Source: Fodinibacter luteus (GTDB taxonomy: Bacteria; Actinomycetota; Actinomycetes; Actinomycetales; Dermatophilaceae). Taken from it: 64,000 bases of DNA. The notes under the pieces are model-generated. The model saw only the letters and a program-made list of their open reading frames with translations, was not told where the DNA came from and did no database searches. A program made the position numbers and the translations under genes. Location: the NCBI RefSeq assembly GCF_039541575.1, contig NZ_BAABGM010000001.1:248001-312000 (forward strand), read 5' to 3'. Positions within the stretch are counted from its first letter, which is position 1, and every line of letters begins with the position of its first letter. This document shows positions 50,847 through 59,008 of this stretch, one piece after another.

Positions 50847-51113
50847 GGTGGGGTCCTTCGGGTCGGGCGGCGTCGAGCCGTGGGGTCGACCTGAGGCAGG
50901 TCGGGTCCGGCGGTGCGGTCGGTCGGGATGCCGGCCTGGCGGTGCGGTCGGTGGCATGCCGAGTCGGGCGCGAGCGGGTGGGTCGAGGGTCCAACGAACG
51001 GGAGGCGGTCGCGGTGCCCGCCCCCCGGCATCCGGCCGCCTGCCCCCGCCTCGAGTGCGGAACCGGCTGCCGGGGCGACCACGTCCGCCCTCGGGGTGGG
51101 GCCGCGGCCCGGG

Positions 51114-51578
51114 TCAGAGCTCGGGGGCGTGCCCCTCGAAGGTCGCCCGCATCGAGCCGTCGGCCTCGCTCGTCACGGGGTCGTCGAGGTCGGCGACGAA
51201 GACCGCCCTCGCCTCCCGGGCCGGGTTGCCGTCGAGCTCGTCGACGACCCGTCTCCAGGCCTCGAGGTTGGGGTGCGGCACGTCGGAGCACGCCTGCGCG
51301 GGCTCGAGGGACTCGACGGCCGCCGCGAGCTCGGCCCGCGACAGGGGCAGGGTGGCCGTCGAGCCGTCGTGGCCGAGCACGGTGGCGAGCACGACGGCCG
51401 ACAGCCCGTGCTGCCCCCCGGGGGCGTTGACGTGCGGGAACACCCACTCCGGCGACGAGCTCGCCGGGCTGAGGCCGACGGCATGCGCGACGGGGGGGCG
51501 CCAGCCCTCGATGCGGGCCGCGAGGTGGTCGCGGATGGCGGCGAGGCCGTCAGGGGTGCTCCAGTCGAGGTCGCTCAT
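51114..51578 (-). CDS. Hypothetical protein (154 aa)
   Basis: I do not recognise the family. It is cytoplasmic, without membrane segments or Cys clusters beyond one Cys, and starts MSDLDWSTPDGLAAIRDHLA. A central part GWRPPVAHAVGLSPASSSPEWVFPHVNAPGG is rich in Pro and His, and the C-terminus contains ARAVFVADLDDPVTSEADGS. The first part gives good codon bias with C/G-ending codons, so it is probably real. The ATG at 51578 lies six bases after a CATCGC hexamer and has no ribosome site. It is divergent from pitA. Confidence 0.65.
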   Translation of the reverse strand: MSDLDWSTPDGLAAIRDHLAARIEGWRPPVAHAVGLSPASSSPEWVFPHVNAPGGQHGLSAVVLATVLGHDGSTATLPLSRAELAAAVESLEPAQACSDVPHPNLEAWRRVVDELDGNPAREARAVFVADLDDPVTSEADGSMRATFEGHAPEL

Positions 51579-51623
51579 CGCGCGATGCTCGCAGGTCGGC
51601 CGGGCCCGCCCTCGCCCGCGGCG

Positions 51624-51663
51624 GGTGAACAACGGGTGAACAGGGCACCTCGCGTTGGTGAAG
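51624..51663 (+). promoter_or_regulatory. PHO box upstream of pitA
   Basis: GGTGAAC occurs at 51624-51630 and 51635-51641 (11-bp spacing), and GGTGAAG at 51657-51663, a further two turns along. On the complementary strand the pair reads GTTCACCCGTTGTTCACC, which matches the actinobacterial PHO box bound by PhoP. It lies 30-70 bases before the pitA start. Confidence 0.75.
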
Positions 51664-51692
51664 TCGAGTTGACGGCCTCACACTGGTGCCTC

Positions 51693-53132
51693 GTGGACGC
51701 AGCAACACTCACTCTCGTGCTCGTCATCGTGACGGCGCTGGCCTTCGACTTCACGAACGGCTTCCATGACACGGGCAACGCGATGGCGACCTCGATCGCC
51801 ACCGGGGCCCTCAAGCCGAAGGTCGCCGTGGGGCTCTCGGCCATCCTCAACCTCGTCGGCGCCTTCCTGTCGGTCGAGGTCGCCCTCACGGTGACGAACG
51901 CCGTCGTCAACCTCCAGGACAAGTCGGGAGCGCCCAAGGAGGAGCTCCTCGCCGACGGCGGGCAGGCCCTGCTCCTCATCATCCTGGCCGGGCTCGTCGG
52001 CGGCATCGTGTGGAACCTGTTCACCTGGCTCTACGGCCTGCCGTCGAGCTCGTCGCACGCCCTGCTCGGCGGCCTCGTCGGCTCGACGATGGCGGGGATG
52101 GGGGTGAGCGGCGTCAAGTGGACCGGCGACGGCACGAAGCTCGACGGCGTCGTCGGCAAGATCCTCCTGCCGGCGCTCATCTCGCCGACCATCGCGATCC
52201 TCGTCGCGGCGGTCGGCACGTGGCTCGTCTTCCGGATCACGAACGGCGTCACCGAGCGCTACCGCCAGCAGGGCTTCCGCTGGGGCCAGGTCGGCTCCGC
52301 GTCGCTCGTCTCCCTCGCGCACGGCACGAACGACGCCCAGAAGACGATGGGCGTCATGACCCTGGCCCTCATCGCCGCGGGCGTCTGGACCGACACGACG
52401 AGCGTGCCGTTCTGGGTCAAGGTCTCGGCAGCGACCGCCATCGCCCTCGGCACGTGGCTCGGGGGGTGGCGGATCATCCGCACCCTCGGCAAGGGCCTCA
52501 TCGACATCTCCCCCGCCCAGGGCATGGCCGCCGAGAGCAGCTCGGCCGCCGTCATCCTGTCCTCGAGCCACCTCGGGTTCGCGCTCTCGACGACCCACGT
52601 GGCGACGGGCTCGATCCTCGGGTCCGGCGTGGGCAAGGGGGCGGAGGTCCGCTGGAACATCGCCGGCCGGATGGTCGCCGCGTGGGCCATCACGCTGCCG
52701 TCGGCCGGGTTCGTCGGCGCCGTCACGTGGTTCATCGGCGACAGGATCGGCGGCGCCCTGGGCGCCGTCGTCATCTTCCTCATCCTCGCCGTGCTCTCGA
52801 CGTGGATGTGGGTCCGGTCGCGCCGCGCCCCCATCGGGGCGCACAACGTCAACGACGAGTGGGAGGGCACTCCGAGGGTGTCGTCCAGCCCCGCCGCCCC
52901 GGGCGCCCCGGGCGCCCCGGGCGCATCGGGCGCATCGGCTGGTGCTCCTCCGGCTTCTCCGACCCCCCTGGTCGCACCGGTCGTCCCGGCCACGCCACCC
53001 ACGGATGAGCCGGCCCCACGGCCGGACGCGGCCGCCGCGACCGGCGCGCCCCCGAGCAACGGCGCCGCGCCCACCCCGGCACCGGTGGCACCGGCGGCAC
53101 CGGCCGAACGACCCCGAGACACGGTCCTGTAG
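51693..53132 (+). CDS. pitA: PiT-family inorganic phosphate transporter
   Basis: A 479-residue low-affinity phosphate permease coupled to protons or metal-phosphate. Two inverted PiT halves are visible: FDFTNGFHDTGNAMATSIATGAL (the GANDVANA-like motif as two pieces) near residue 18, PSSSSHALLGGLVG near 115, LVSLAHGTNDAQKTMGVM in the second half, and LSTTHVATGSILGSG. About ten membrane helices precede a Pro/Ala-rich cytoplasmic tail of about 90 residues. GTG at 51693 is selected by frame. A PHO box precedes it, and two genes conserved downstream of mycobacterial pitA follow. Confidence 0.92.
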   Translation: MDAATLTLVLVIVTALAFDFTNGFHDTGNAMATSIATGALKPKVAVGLSAILNLVGAFLSVEVALTVTNAVVNLQDKSGAPKEELLADGGQALLLIILAGLVGGIVWNLFTWLYGLPSSSSHALLGGLVGSTMAGMGVSGVKWTGDGTKLDGVVGKILLPALISPTIAILVAAVGTWLVFRITNGVTERYRQQGFRWGQVGSASLVSLAHGTNDAQKTMGVMTLALIAAGVWTDTTSVPFWVKVSAATAIALGTWLGGWRIIRTLGKGLIDISPAQGMAAESSSAAVILSSSHLGFALSTTHVATGSILGSGVGKGAEVRWNIAGRMVAAWAITLPSAGFVGAVTWFIGDRIGGALGAVVIFLILAVLSTWMWVRSRRAPIGAHNVNDEWEGTPRVSSSPAAPGAPGAPGASGASAGAPPASPTPLVAPVVPATPPTDEPAPRPDAAAATGAPPSNGAAPTPAPVAPAAPAERPRDTVL

Positions 53133-53144
53133 AGGAGCACCCCC

Positions 53145-53441
53145 ATGCACAACGTCACGTTCGCCCTCGAGGGCGCCATGCGCGTGCTCGTCGTCGGCCT
53201 CCTGCTCGGCGCCGGCCTTCCGGCGGTCTTCGCCCTCGGTGTCCGCGCCCTCGCCTACGGACAGGGCGGTGACGCGGAGGTCAGCCACGACCGCCCACAC
53301 CCCGCCGGCAAGCTCCTCGCCGGGCTCGCCTTCGCCGTCGTCATCGGCGGGGTCGTCCTCGGGCTGACCGTCATCGTCGCCTCCGGCTTCGGGATGGAGG
53401 TCGTCTTCGACCCGTTCCCCACCCTCGTCGAGAAGGAGTGA
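53145..53441 (+). CDS. Small two-helix membrane protein of the pit operon
   Basis: A 98-residue protein with two hydrophobic helices (MRVLVVGLLLGAGLPAVFALGV and KLLAGLAFAVVIGGVVLGLTVIVASG) joined by a polar loop DAEVSHDRPHPAG. Its position, 12 bases after pitA and overlapping the DUF3349 gene, corresponds to the mycobacterial Rv0544c locus. It is probably an accessory component of phosphate transport, although no biochemical role is known. GAGGAG precedes the ATG at 53145. Confidence 0.8.
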   Translation: MHNVTFALEGAMRVLVVGLLLGAGLPAVFALGVRALAYGQGGDAEVSHDRPHPAGKLLAGLAFAVVIGGVVLGLTVIVASGFGMEVVFDPFPTLVEKE

Positions 53442-54040
53442 CCGCCCCGATGGCCCAGCTTGTCGCGTCCGTCCTCGCGTGGATCCGCGCGGGCTACCCC
53501 GACGGCATCCCCGACACCGAGGCCGCGGCCCTCAACGCCGTGCTCCAGGAGCGGCTCGGCGTCGAAGGCACGATGGACGTCCTGCGCCGGCTCGCCGACG
53601 AGGGGCGCCTGTCCGCCGCCGCGGCCGCGGCGATCATCCCCGACGAGCTACAGATCCGCCAGGTCTCGGCCCGGCTCGTGCTCGGCGGCTGGCCGCTCGG
53701 CGACACCCACGAGGACGAGGACGAGGCTCCCCCGCGCGAGGGCAGCCCGCTCGCCCGGATCGTCGCCTGGCTGCGAGAGGGCTACCCCGGCGGCGTCCCC
53801 GAGCACGACTACCTGCCGCTCCTCGCGCTCCTCGAGCGCCGCCTGACCCGCTCCGAGGTCAAGAAGGTGGCCAAGGCCCTGCGCCGCGCCGACGTCAGCC
53901 CGGCAGGCCCGGACGACATCGCCGCGGCCATCACGAGCGTCACGCACACCGACCCGAGCGAGAACGACCTGCGCCGCGTGCGCGACCAGCTCGCGAGCAA
54001 GGGCTGGCCGGTCGAGTTCCCCGACCCCGACCTGCCCTGA
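53438..54040 (+). CDS. Tandem DUF3349 protein of the pit operon
   Basis: A 200-residue cytoplasmic protein with two DUF3349 units. Unit 1 opens with ASVLAWIRAGYPDGIPDTE and unit 2 with RIVAWLREGYPGGVPEHDY; both contain a long helix and a C-terminal helix-turn helix ending in RxVRDQLASKGWP or the equivalent LVLGGWP. The mycobacterial neighbour of pitA, Rv0543c, has a single unit of about 100 residues, so this is a duplication. GTG at 53438 overlaps the stop of the small membrane protein gene. Function is unknown. Confidence 0.85.
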   Translation: MTAPMAQLVASVLAWIRAGYPDGIPDTEAAALNAVLQERLGVEGTMDVLRRLADEGRLSAAAAAAIIPDELQIRQVSARLVLGGWPLGDTHEDEDEAPPREGSPLARIVAWLREGYPGGVPEHDYLPLLALLERRLTRSEVKKVAKALRRADVSPAGPDDIAAAITSVTHTDPSENDLRRVRDQLASKGWPVEFPDPDLP

Positions 54041-54065
54041 GGCTCCTCACCCCCGGGAGCGGACA

Positions 54066-54107
54066 CAGCGACGCCCGTCCGGCTTCCCTCACGGACGGGC
54101 GTCGCTG
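54066..54107 (+). terminator. 15-bp perfect hairpin ending the pit operon
   Basis: CAGCGACGCCCGTCC (54066-54080) and GGACGGGCGTCGCTG (54093-54107) pair perfectly across a 12-nt loop, 25 bases after the stop. It can also terminate the convergent DUF3263 gene. Confidence 0.85.
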
Positions 54108-54125
54108 GTCTCTGGGGTGCCGGGC

Positions 54126-54419
54126 TCAGGGCTCCAGGCCGAGGCGACGGGCGGAGCGAGCCCGCTGACGGCTCGCGCGCAGGCGGCGCAGGCGCTTGAT
54201 GAGCATCGGGTCGTGCTCGAGGGCGGCGGGGTGGTCGATGAGGGCGTTGAGCACCTGGTAGTAGCGCGTCGAGCTCATGTCGAAGAGCTCCTTGATCGCG
54301 GTCTCCTTGGACCCGGCGTACTTCCACCACTGCCGCTCGAACGCGATGATCTCCCGGTCGCGCTCGGAGAGCCCCACCGCGGGGACTGCCGTGCTGAGCT
54401 GTTCGGAGGCGGCGCTCAC
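54126..54419 (-). CDS. DUF3263 protein
   Basis: A 97-residue protein. The segment LSERDREIIAFERQWWKYAGSKE and MSSTRYYQVLNALIDHPAAL form a helix-turn-helix-like unit typical of DUF3263, a conserved actinobacterial family probably binding DNA. The basic C-terminus (RLRRLRASRQRARSARR) supports that. GTG at 54419 has GAGGA four to five bases upstream; an in-frame ATG at 54470 or 54479 would extend into a perfect palindrome and is less likely. A TGACAG-N17-TACAGT promoter overlaps that palindrome. Confidence 0.8.
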   Translation of the reverse strand: MSAASEQLSTAVPAVGLSERDREIIAFERQWWKYAGSKETAIKELFDMSSTRYYQVLNALIDHPAALEHDPMLIKRLRRLRASRQRARSARRLGLEP

Positions 54420-54458
54420 GTGTTCCTCGACCCTTCGTCCGTGACCTGCTGAGCGCTC

Positions 54459-54494
54459 ACTGTAACGGGCGAATGACATGCCTGTCATTCGCCC
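54459..54494 (-). promoter_or_regulatory. DUF3263 promoter overlapped by a perfect 12-bp inverted repeat
   Basis: GGGCGAATGACA (54467-54478) and TGTCATTCGCCC (54483-54494) surround a four-base loop. On the minus strand a TGACAG -35 (54482-54487) and a TACAGT -10 (54459-54464) are 17 bases apart, so the repeat covers the -35 and spacer. A dimeric repressor, possibly the DUF3263 protein itself, could sit here. Confidence 0.7.
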
Positions 54495-54594
54495 GGCCCG
54501 GTTGTCCCGGCGTGTCCGACCGTGGCCCGGCTCAGGAGTCACAGGCACCCCACCCACCCCGCGTGCCCTCGCCGGTCTCCCGCCGGGCGGCCGC

Positions 54595-55959
54595 TCAGGC
54601 CATCGTGTCGAGGATGGCGATGATGTCGGCCTCGCTCGTCTCGGGGTTGACGACCGCGAAGCGCGCGAGCGTCTCGCCCTCGTGCGTCGTCGGCACGACG
54701 AACGCGAACTCCTCCGCCAGCATCCGGTCCGACCACGCGGTGTAGTCGGCCGGGGACCAGCCGAGCCGCCGGAACACGACGACGGACAGGTCCCGGCCGC
54801 GCACCAGCTCGAGGTAGGGGCGGCGTCGCACCTCCTCCTCGGCGAAGCGCGCGACGTCGAGGGTGTGCTCGATCGCGGCCTCGTAGGCGTCGGTGCCGTT
54901 GACGGCGAGGGAGAACCAGAAGGGCAGGCCGCGTGCCCTACGGGTCAGGCCGACGGAGTAGTCCGTGGGGTTCCACTCGGGCGCCTCGGTGAGCACGTCG
55001 AGGTAGCCCGCCTTCTGGGTGTGGGCGGCGCGCGCCTCGGCCGGCTCGCGGTAGAGCAGGGCGCAGCAGTCGAACGGCGCGAAGAGCCACTTGTGCGGGT
55101 CGACGATGAACGAGTCGCAGTGCTCGATGCCGGTGTACAGGTCGCGCACCGAGGGAGCGGCGAGCCCGGCGCCGCCGTAGGCGCCGTCGACGTGGAACCA
55201 GATGCCGTACTCGCGACAGACCTCGGCCACCGAGGCCAGGTCGTCGATGATGCCGAAGTTCGTCGTGCCGCACGTCGCGACGACTGCGAAGAACGTCTCG
55301 GGGCCGTGCTCCTCGAGCACCGCCCGCAGGTTCGGGCCGGTGAGCCGCCACTGCTCGTCGGCCGGGACCCCGACGAACTCGGCGTCCATGACGTCGCACG
55401 CCGAGACGATCGAGGAGTGGGCGCCGGCGGTGGCGGCGACCCGGTTCGGACGGACGCCGACCGCGGCCGTGCGCCGGGCCGTGTGCCGAGCGGCGACGAG
55501 GGCCGACAGGTTGCCGATCGTCCCGCCGGGGGTGAAGACGCCCCCGGCCTCGGGCGGCATCCCCGCAAGGTCGGCGACCCAGCGCAGCGCCTGGTTCTCC
55601 GCGTAGACCGCGCCGGCGCCCTCGAGCCACGAGCCGCCGTAGATCGACGATGCGCCGACGACGAGGTCGAACATGACGGCGGCGTCGCTCGGCGCGCACG
55701 GGATGAACGAGAGGTAGCGCGGGTGGTCGGTCGACAGGCACGTCGGTGCGAGGCGATCGGCGAACAGGCGCATCGTCGCGACCCCGCCGAAGCCCTCGGC
55801 GGTGATCGTCTGCCCGACCCGCGCGTCGAGCTCGGCTTCGCTCATCGGCTGGTCGAGTGGCGGTGCGACGCGCACCCGGTTCTCCGCATACGACATGACC
55901 GCGTCCGCGAGCGCCGCGAGCTCGGTGTGCTTGTTCTCCTCGTAGACCTTCCCGTGCAC
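54595..55959 (-). CDS. PLP-dependent amino-acid decarboxylase
   Basis: A 454-residue group II decarboxylase of the aromatic/glutamate type. The PLP lysine is K290 in DPHKWLFAPFD, the ring-stacking residue H181 in GAHSSI, and D258 in WFHVDGAYGG. TPGGTIGNLSAL forms the phosphate loop region. Its substrate (aromatic amino acid, glutamate or diaminobutyrate) cannot be decided by reading. GTG at 55959 follows TAGAGT by seven bases (minus strand, 55967-55972), a hexamer that overlaps the HAD gene's stop, so it can be transcribed from its own leaderless promoter as well as with HAD. Confidence 0.88.
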   Translation of the reverse strand: MHGKVYEENKHTELAALADAVMSYAENRVRVAPPLDQPMSEAELDARVGQTITAEGFGGVATMRLFADRLAPTCLSTDHPRYLSFIPCAPSDAAVMFDLVVGASSIYGGSWLEGAGAVYAENQALRWVADLAGMPPEAGGVFTPGGTIGNLSALVAARHTARRTAAVGVRPNRVAATAGAHSSIVSACDVMDAEFVGVPADEQWRLTGPNLRAVLEEHGPETFFAVVATCGTTNFGIIDDLASVAEVCREYGIWFHVDGAYGGAGLAAPSVRDLYTGIEHCDSFIVDPHKWLFAPFDCCALLYREPAEARAAHTQKAGYLDVLTEAPEWNPTDYSVGLTRRARGLPFWFSLAVNGTDAYEAAIEHTLDVARFAEEEVRRRPYLELVRGRDLSVVVFRRLGWSPADYTAWSDRMLAEEFAFVVPTTHEGETLARFAVVNPETSEADIIAILDTMA

Positions 55960-55969
55960 GGCGGCGACT

Positions 55970-56626
55970 CTAGCCCTCGCGGTGGCCGAGCAAGTACGCC
56001 GCGAGGTGGGCCACCGTGTCGACGACGGCGGCCGGGCCGGCCGCCACGAGGGCCTGCCGCTCCCCTGCACCCCACGTGACGGCGACGGCCGCCATCCCGG
56101 CTGCCCGGGCCGCGAGCACGTCGACGATCGCGTCACCGACGTACACGCAGTCGGCCGGGTCGACGTCCAGGGTCGCGGCAGCGTGGAGGAGCGGGTCGGG
56201 CTCGGGCTTGTGCCGGGTCGTGTCCTCGAGGCCGGCCACGACGTCGACGAGGTGGTCGATGCCGACGCCCCTCAGGGCCAGCCGAGCCGTCTCGCGCCGT
56301 TTCGACGTGGCCACCGCGGTGCGCACCCCGGCCTCGGCGAGGGCGCCGAGCATCTCGGGGACGCCCGCGTACCGGCGGATGAGCCGCGCGGTGTTCGCGA
56401 GGTTCCACTCGCGGTAGACCCGGTCGAGCTCGTGGCCGTGGTCGGGGGCTTCGTCGAGCAGGGCGGGCAGGAGGGGGCGGCCGATCCAGGCACGGGCCCG
56501 CGCCTCCTCGACCTCCTCCTCGAGCACCGTGCGGAACGCGTGCTGGTACGAGGCGACGATGAGCGGGATGGTGTCGGCCAGCGTGCCGTCGAGGTCGAAC
56601 AGCACGGTCCGGAAGCGGGGTTGCAC
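55970..56626 (-). CDS. HAD-family phosphatase (Gph/PgmB-like)
   Basis: A 218-residue HAD hydrolase. Motif I is LFDLDGTLADT (nucleophile Asp), motif II VATSKR, motif III KPEPDPLLH and motif IV YVGDAIVDVLAA. The cap has the helical C1 form of phosphoglycolate phosphatases. Substrate is unknown. GTG at 56626 follows CAGACT by about six bases. It is ten bases upstream of the decarboxylase on the same strand. Confidence 0.88.
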   Translation of the reverse strand: MQPRFRTVLFDLDGTLADTIPLIVASYQHAFRTVLEEEVEEARARAWIGRPLLPALLDEAPDHGHELDRVYREWNLANTARLIRRYAGVPEMLGALAEAGVRTAVATSKRRETARLALRGVGIDHLVDVVAGLEDTTRHKPEPDPLLHAAATLDVDPADCVYVGDAIVDVLAARAAGMAAVAVTWGAGERQALVAAGPAAVVDTVAHLAAYLLGHREG

Positions 56627-56740
56627 CGGCCCAGTCTGCTGCCCCGGGTCCCCGGCCGTTGACCCACCCACCCCCGGAGTTGTGTGCCCGGGCGGTCGCC
56701 CGGGCAGCCGTCCGGGCACCCGACTCCGGCGGTGGACCAC

Positions 56741-57346
56741 TCAGCGCAGGGTCTGGCGCACCGCCGAGAGGGCCGAGTCGAGCACCGTGCGCAACGTCTC
56801 GACCGTGAGGTCCTCGAGCCGGCCGGCGGCGTCGGCCCGACGCAGCTCGATGCGCAGGTCGTCACGGAACCGGCGCAGGAGGGCGTCGGCCTCGGTGAAC
56901 CGGGCGTGCGAGGTCGCTCGGCCCGCCCCCCGCTGGGTCGCGCTCCTCGGGGCGGCGGCCCGAGCCTCCTGGGCCGCGGCCGCGAGCTCGGCACGCAGGC
57001 CGCTCATCGTGCCCCGCACGTCGTCGCGGACCCGGGCCGCCCGGTCCCGCACGGTGTCGGCGATGCCCTCCTCGAGGGCCGCCAGCTCACCACGCCGCTC
57101 GTCGAGCTCGAGGCGCCCGGAGTCCGTCAGCTCGTAGGTGCTGCGACGATCGTCCTCCGTGCGACGCACGAGCCCGTCCTCCTCGAGCTGGGCGAGCCGC
57201 GGGTAGATCGTCCCCGCACTCGGGCGGTAGGTGCCACCGAACCGGTCGGAGAGCGCGGTGATCACCTCGTAGCCGTGCATCGGCCGTTGCTCGAGCAGGG
57301 CCAGGACGTACAGGCGCAGCTGGCCGTGGGCGAAGACCGGCGGCAC
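56741..57346 (-). CDS. PadR-family transcriptional regulator
   Basis: A 201-residue regulator with an N-terminal winged helix: QLRLYVLALLEQRPMHGYEVI, TYRPSAGTIYPRLAQLEEDGLV and RRSTYELTDSGR. A C-terminal helical region of about 100 residues, longer than that of short PadR proteins, has a coiled-coil look (RAELAAAAQEARAAA). GTG at 57346 lies one base after the DUF4097 stop, so the two form an operon, in which PadR is second. The operator-like repeats upstream of DUF4097 are probably its binding sites. Confidence 0.9.
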   Translation of the reverse strand: MPPVFAHGQLRLYVLALLEQRPMHGYEVITALSDRFGGTYRPSAGTIYPRLAQLEEDGLVRRTEDDRRSTYELTDSGRLELDERRGELAALEEGIADTVRDRAARVRDDVRGTMSGLRAELAAAAQEARAAAPRSATQRGAGRATSHARFTEADALLRRFRDDLRIELRRADAAGRLEDLTVETLRTVLDSALSAVRQTLR

Positions 57347-57347
57347 G

Positions 57348-58163
57348 TCAGGCCACCCCGGCCGCAGCCCCGCGCAGGAGCGTCACGTGGCCGGAGACGG
57401 TGGTGGCCGAGACGCGGCTGCGACCGTCGCCGGTGGAGACGTCGACGGAGCCCCCGGGGAAGGAACCCCCGTCGTGCGCCCGGCCGTCGACGACGACGCG
57501 ACCTCCGACGGCACTCGCGGTGACGTGCACGCCTTCCCCCTCGGGGAGCCGCACCGTGACGTCGCCGGAGACCGACGTGGCGTCGATCGACGTCGACCCG
57601 GCCGTGACGTCGAGGGCGAGCTCTCCCGAGACGGTGTTGGCATGCACGCGTGCCAGGGCGCCGGATGCAGCCGCCTCCCCCGACACCGAGTTGATGTGGA
57701 GGTCACCGCTGTGGTCGCGCACCACGACCTCGCCCGAAACGGTGTTGGCACCGAGCGACCCTCGGGTGCCGTCGACGACGAGCGACCCCGAGACCGTCGA
57801 GACGGATGCCGTGGCCTGCAGTCCCGCGAGCAGCCCGTCGGCGCTGACCGTGCCGACCTTGGTCGGCAGGTCGGGTGGCACGGCGACGCTGATGTCGGCC
57901 CGGTCCCTGTCGCGGAAGTTGCGGAACCTCTCCAGGAAGCCCTCCCACCCACCGAGGGTGAAGGCGTACCCGACGCGCAGCTCACCGTCGGTGAGGGACA
58001 CCTCGAGCGGCCGACCGTCGACCGAGTGCACCTCGAGGCGGACTCCCGGCGCGTCATGGGTGACGACGTCGATGCGCCCGCCGACCACCTGGACCCGCAG
58101 GGAGCGCACCTCGTCGATGTCGATGACCTGCGGGCCGGTGACGACCCAGGACTCCTCCGCCAT
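57348..58163 (-). CDS. DUF4097 beta-strand repeat protein
   Basis: A 271-residue protein with a right-handed beta-solenoid pattern of short repeats, e.g. SVSTVSGSLVVDG, GANTVSGEVVVRD, INSVSGEAAAS, ANTVSGELALD and ATSVSGDVTVR: VSG recurs every 16-20 residues. It has no signal peptide and should be cytoplasmic or membrane-associated. DUF4097 proteins often pair with PadR; their role is unknown. The ATG at 58163 lies close behind two CGATATATCG-like sites. Confidence 0.85.
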   Translation of the reverse strand: MAEESWVVTGPQVIDIDEVRSLRVQVVGGRIDVVTHDAPGVRLEVHSVDGRPLEVSLTDGELRVGYAFTLGGWEGFLERFRNFRDRDRADISVAVPPDLPTKVGTVSADGLLAGLQATASVSTVSGSLVVDGTRGSLGANTVSGEVVVRDHSGDLHINSVSGEAAASGALARVHANTVSGELALDVTAGSTSIDATSVSGDVTVRLPEGEGVHVTASAVGGRVVVDGRAHDGGSFPGGSVDVSTGDGRSRVSATTVSGHVTLLRGAAAGVA

Positions 58164-58174
58164 GACCGGCTCCT

Positions 58175-58211
58175 CACGATATGTCGCGTTCTCTATTCAC
58201 GATATATCGCG
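58175..58211. promoter_or_regulatory. Two PadR-type operator sites
   Basis: CACGATATGTCGCG (58175-58188) and CACGATATATCGCG (58198-58211) are direct repeats 23 bp apart, each nearly palindromic around CGATATATCG. They are AT-rich islands just upstream of the DUF4097-PadR operon, fitting autorepression. Confidence 0.72.
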
Positions 58212-58318
58212 AATACCGCGACCACAACCCCCGTGGGGCGCCGAGGTGGTCGACGGGGCAGCCGCCCCGGCCGTCCCCGCTGGTGGCGCGCCCGGCATCC
58301 GGCGATACGGTGGGACGG

Positions 58319-59008
58319 ATGAGCACGACGACCCCCGCACGGCCCCTGCGCGACCTCGTGCACCCGTCCTGGGCCCGGGCCCTCGCGCCCGTGGAGCCGG
58401 TCGTCGCGCGACTCGGTGAGTTCCTGCGCGCCGAGGTCGTCGCCGGGCGCGGCTACCTGCCGGGCGGCCCGCACGTGCTCCGCGCGTTCGAGCGGCCGCT
58501 GGATGCCGTGCGCGTCCTCGTCGTCGGCCAGGACCCCTACCCCACCCCCGGCCACGCGGTCGGGCTGTCGTTCTCCGTGGCGCCCGACGTGCGACCCGTC
58601 CCGCGCAGCCTCGCCAACATCTTCACCGAGCTCGAGGGCGACCTCGGCCTGCCGCCGCCGAGCAGCGGGGACCTCACGCCGTGGGCCGACCAGGGCGTGC
58701 TGCTCCTCAACCGGGTGCTCACCGTCTCACCGGGGAAGCCGGCGAGCCATCGCGGCAAGGGCTGGGAGGAGGTCACGGCACGGGCCATCGAGGCACTCGT
58801 CGAGCGGGGAGGCCCGCTCGTCGCCGTGCTCTGGGGCCGCGACGCCCGCGCCCTCGTGCCGCGCCTGCCCGGCATCCCGTGCGTCGAGTCCCCCCATCCG
58901 AGTCCCCTGTCGGCGCACGCGGGGTTCTTCGGGTCCCGACCGTTCAGCCGCGCCAACGACCTGCTCGCCCGACAGGGCGCCGACCCCGTGGACTGGAGGA
59001 TCCCGTGA
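58319..59008 (+). CDS. ung: Uracil-DNA glycosylase
   Basis: A 229-residue family 1 uracil-DNA glycosylase that removes uracil from DNA. The water-activating loop GQDPYPTPGHAVGL has catalytic D72; the second motif HPSPLSA has H193. LLLNRVLTVSPGKPASH also agrees with Ung. The ATG at 58319 is seven bases after TACGGT (58306-58311), a leaderless start. It overlaps the SGNH hydrolase (GTGA). Confidence 0.96.
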   Translation: MSTTTPARPLRDLVHPSWARALAPVEPVVARLGEFLRAEVVAGRGYLPGGPHVLRAFERPLDAVRVLVVGQDPYPTPGHAVGLSFSVAPDVRPVPRSLANIFTELEGDLGLPPPSSGDLTPWADQGVLLLNRVLTVSPGKPASHRGKGWEEVTARAIEALVERGGPLVAVLWGRDARALVPRLPGIPCVESPHPSPLSAHAGFFGSRPFSRANDLLARQGADPVDWRIP

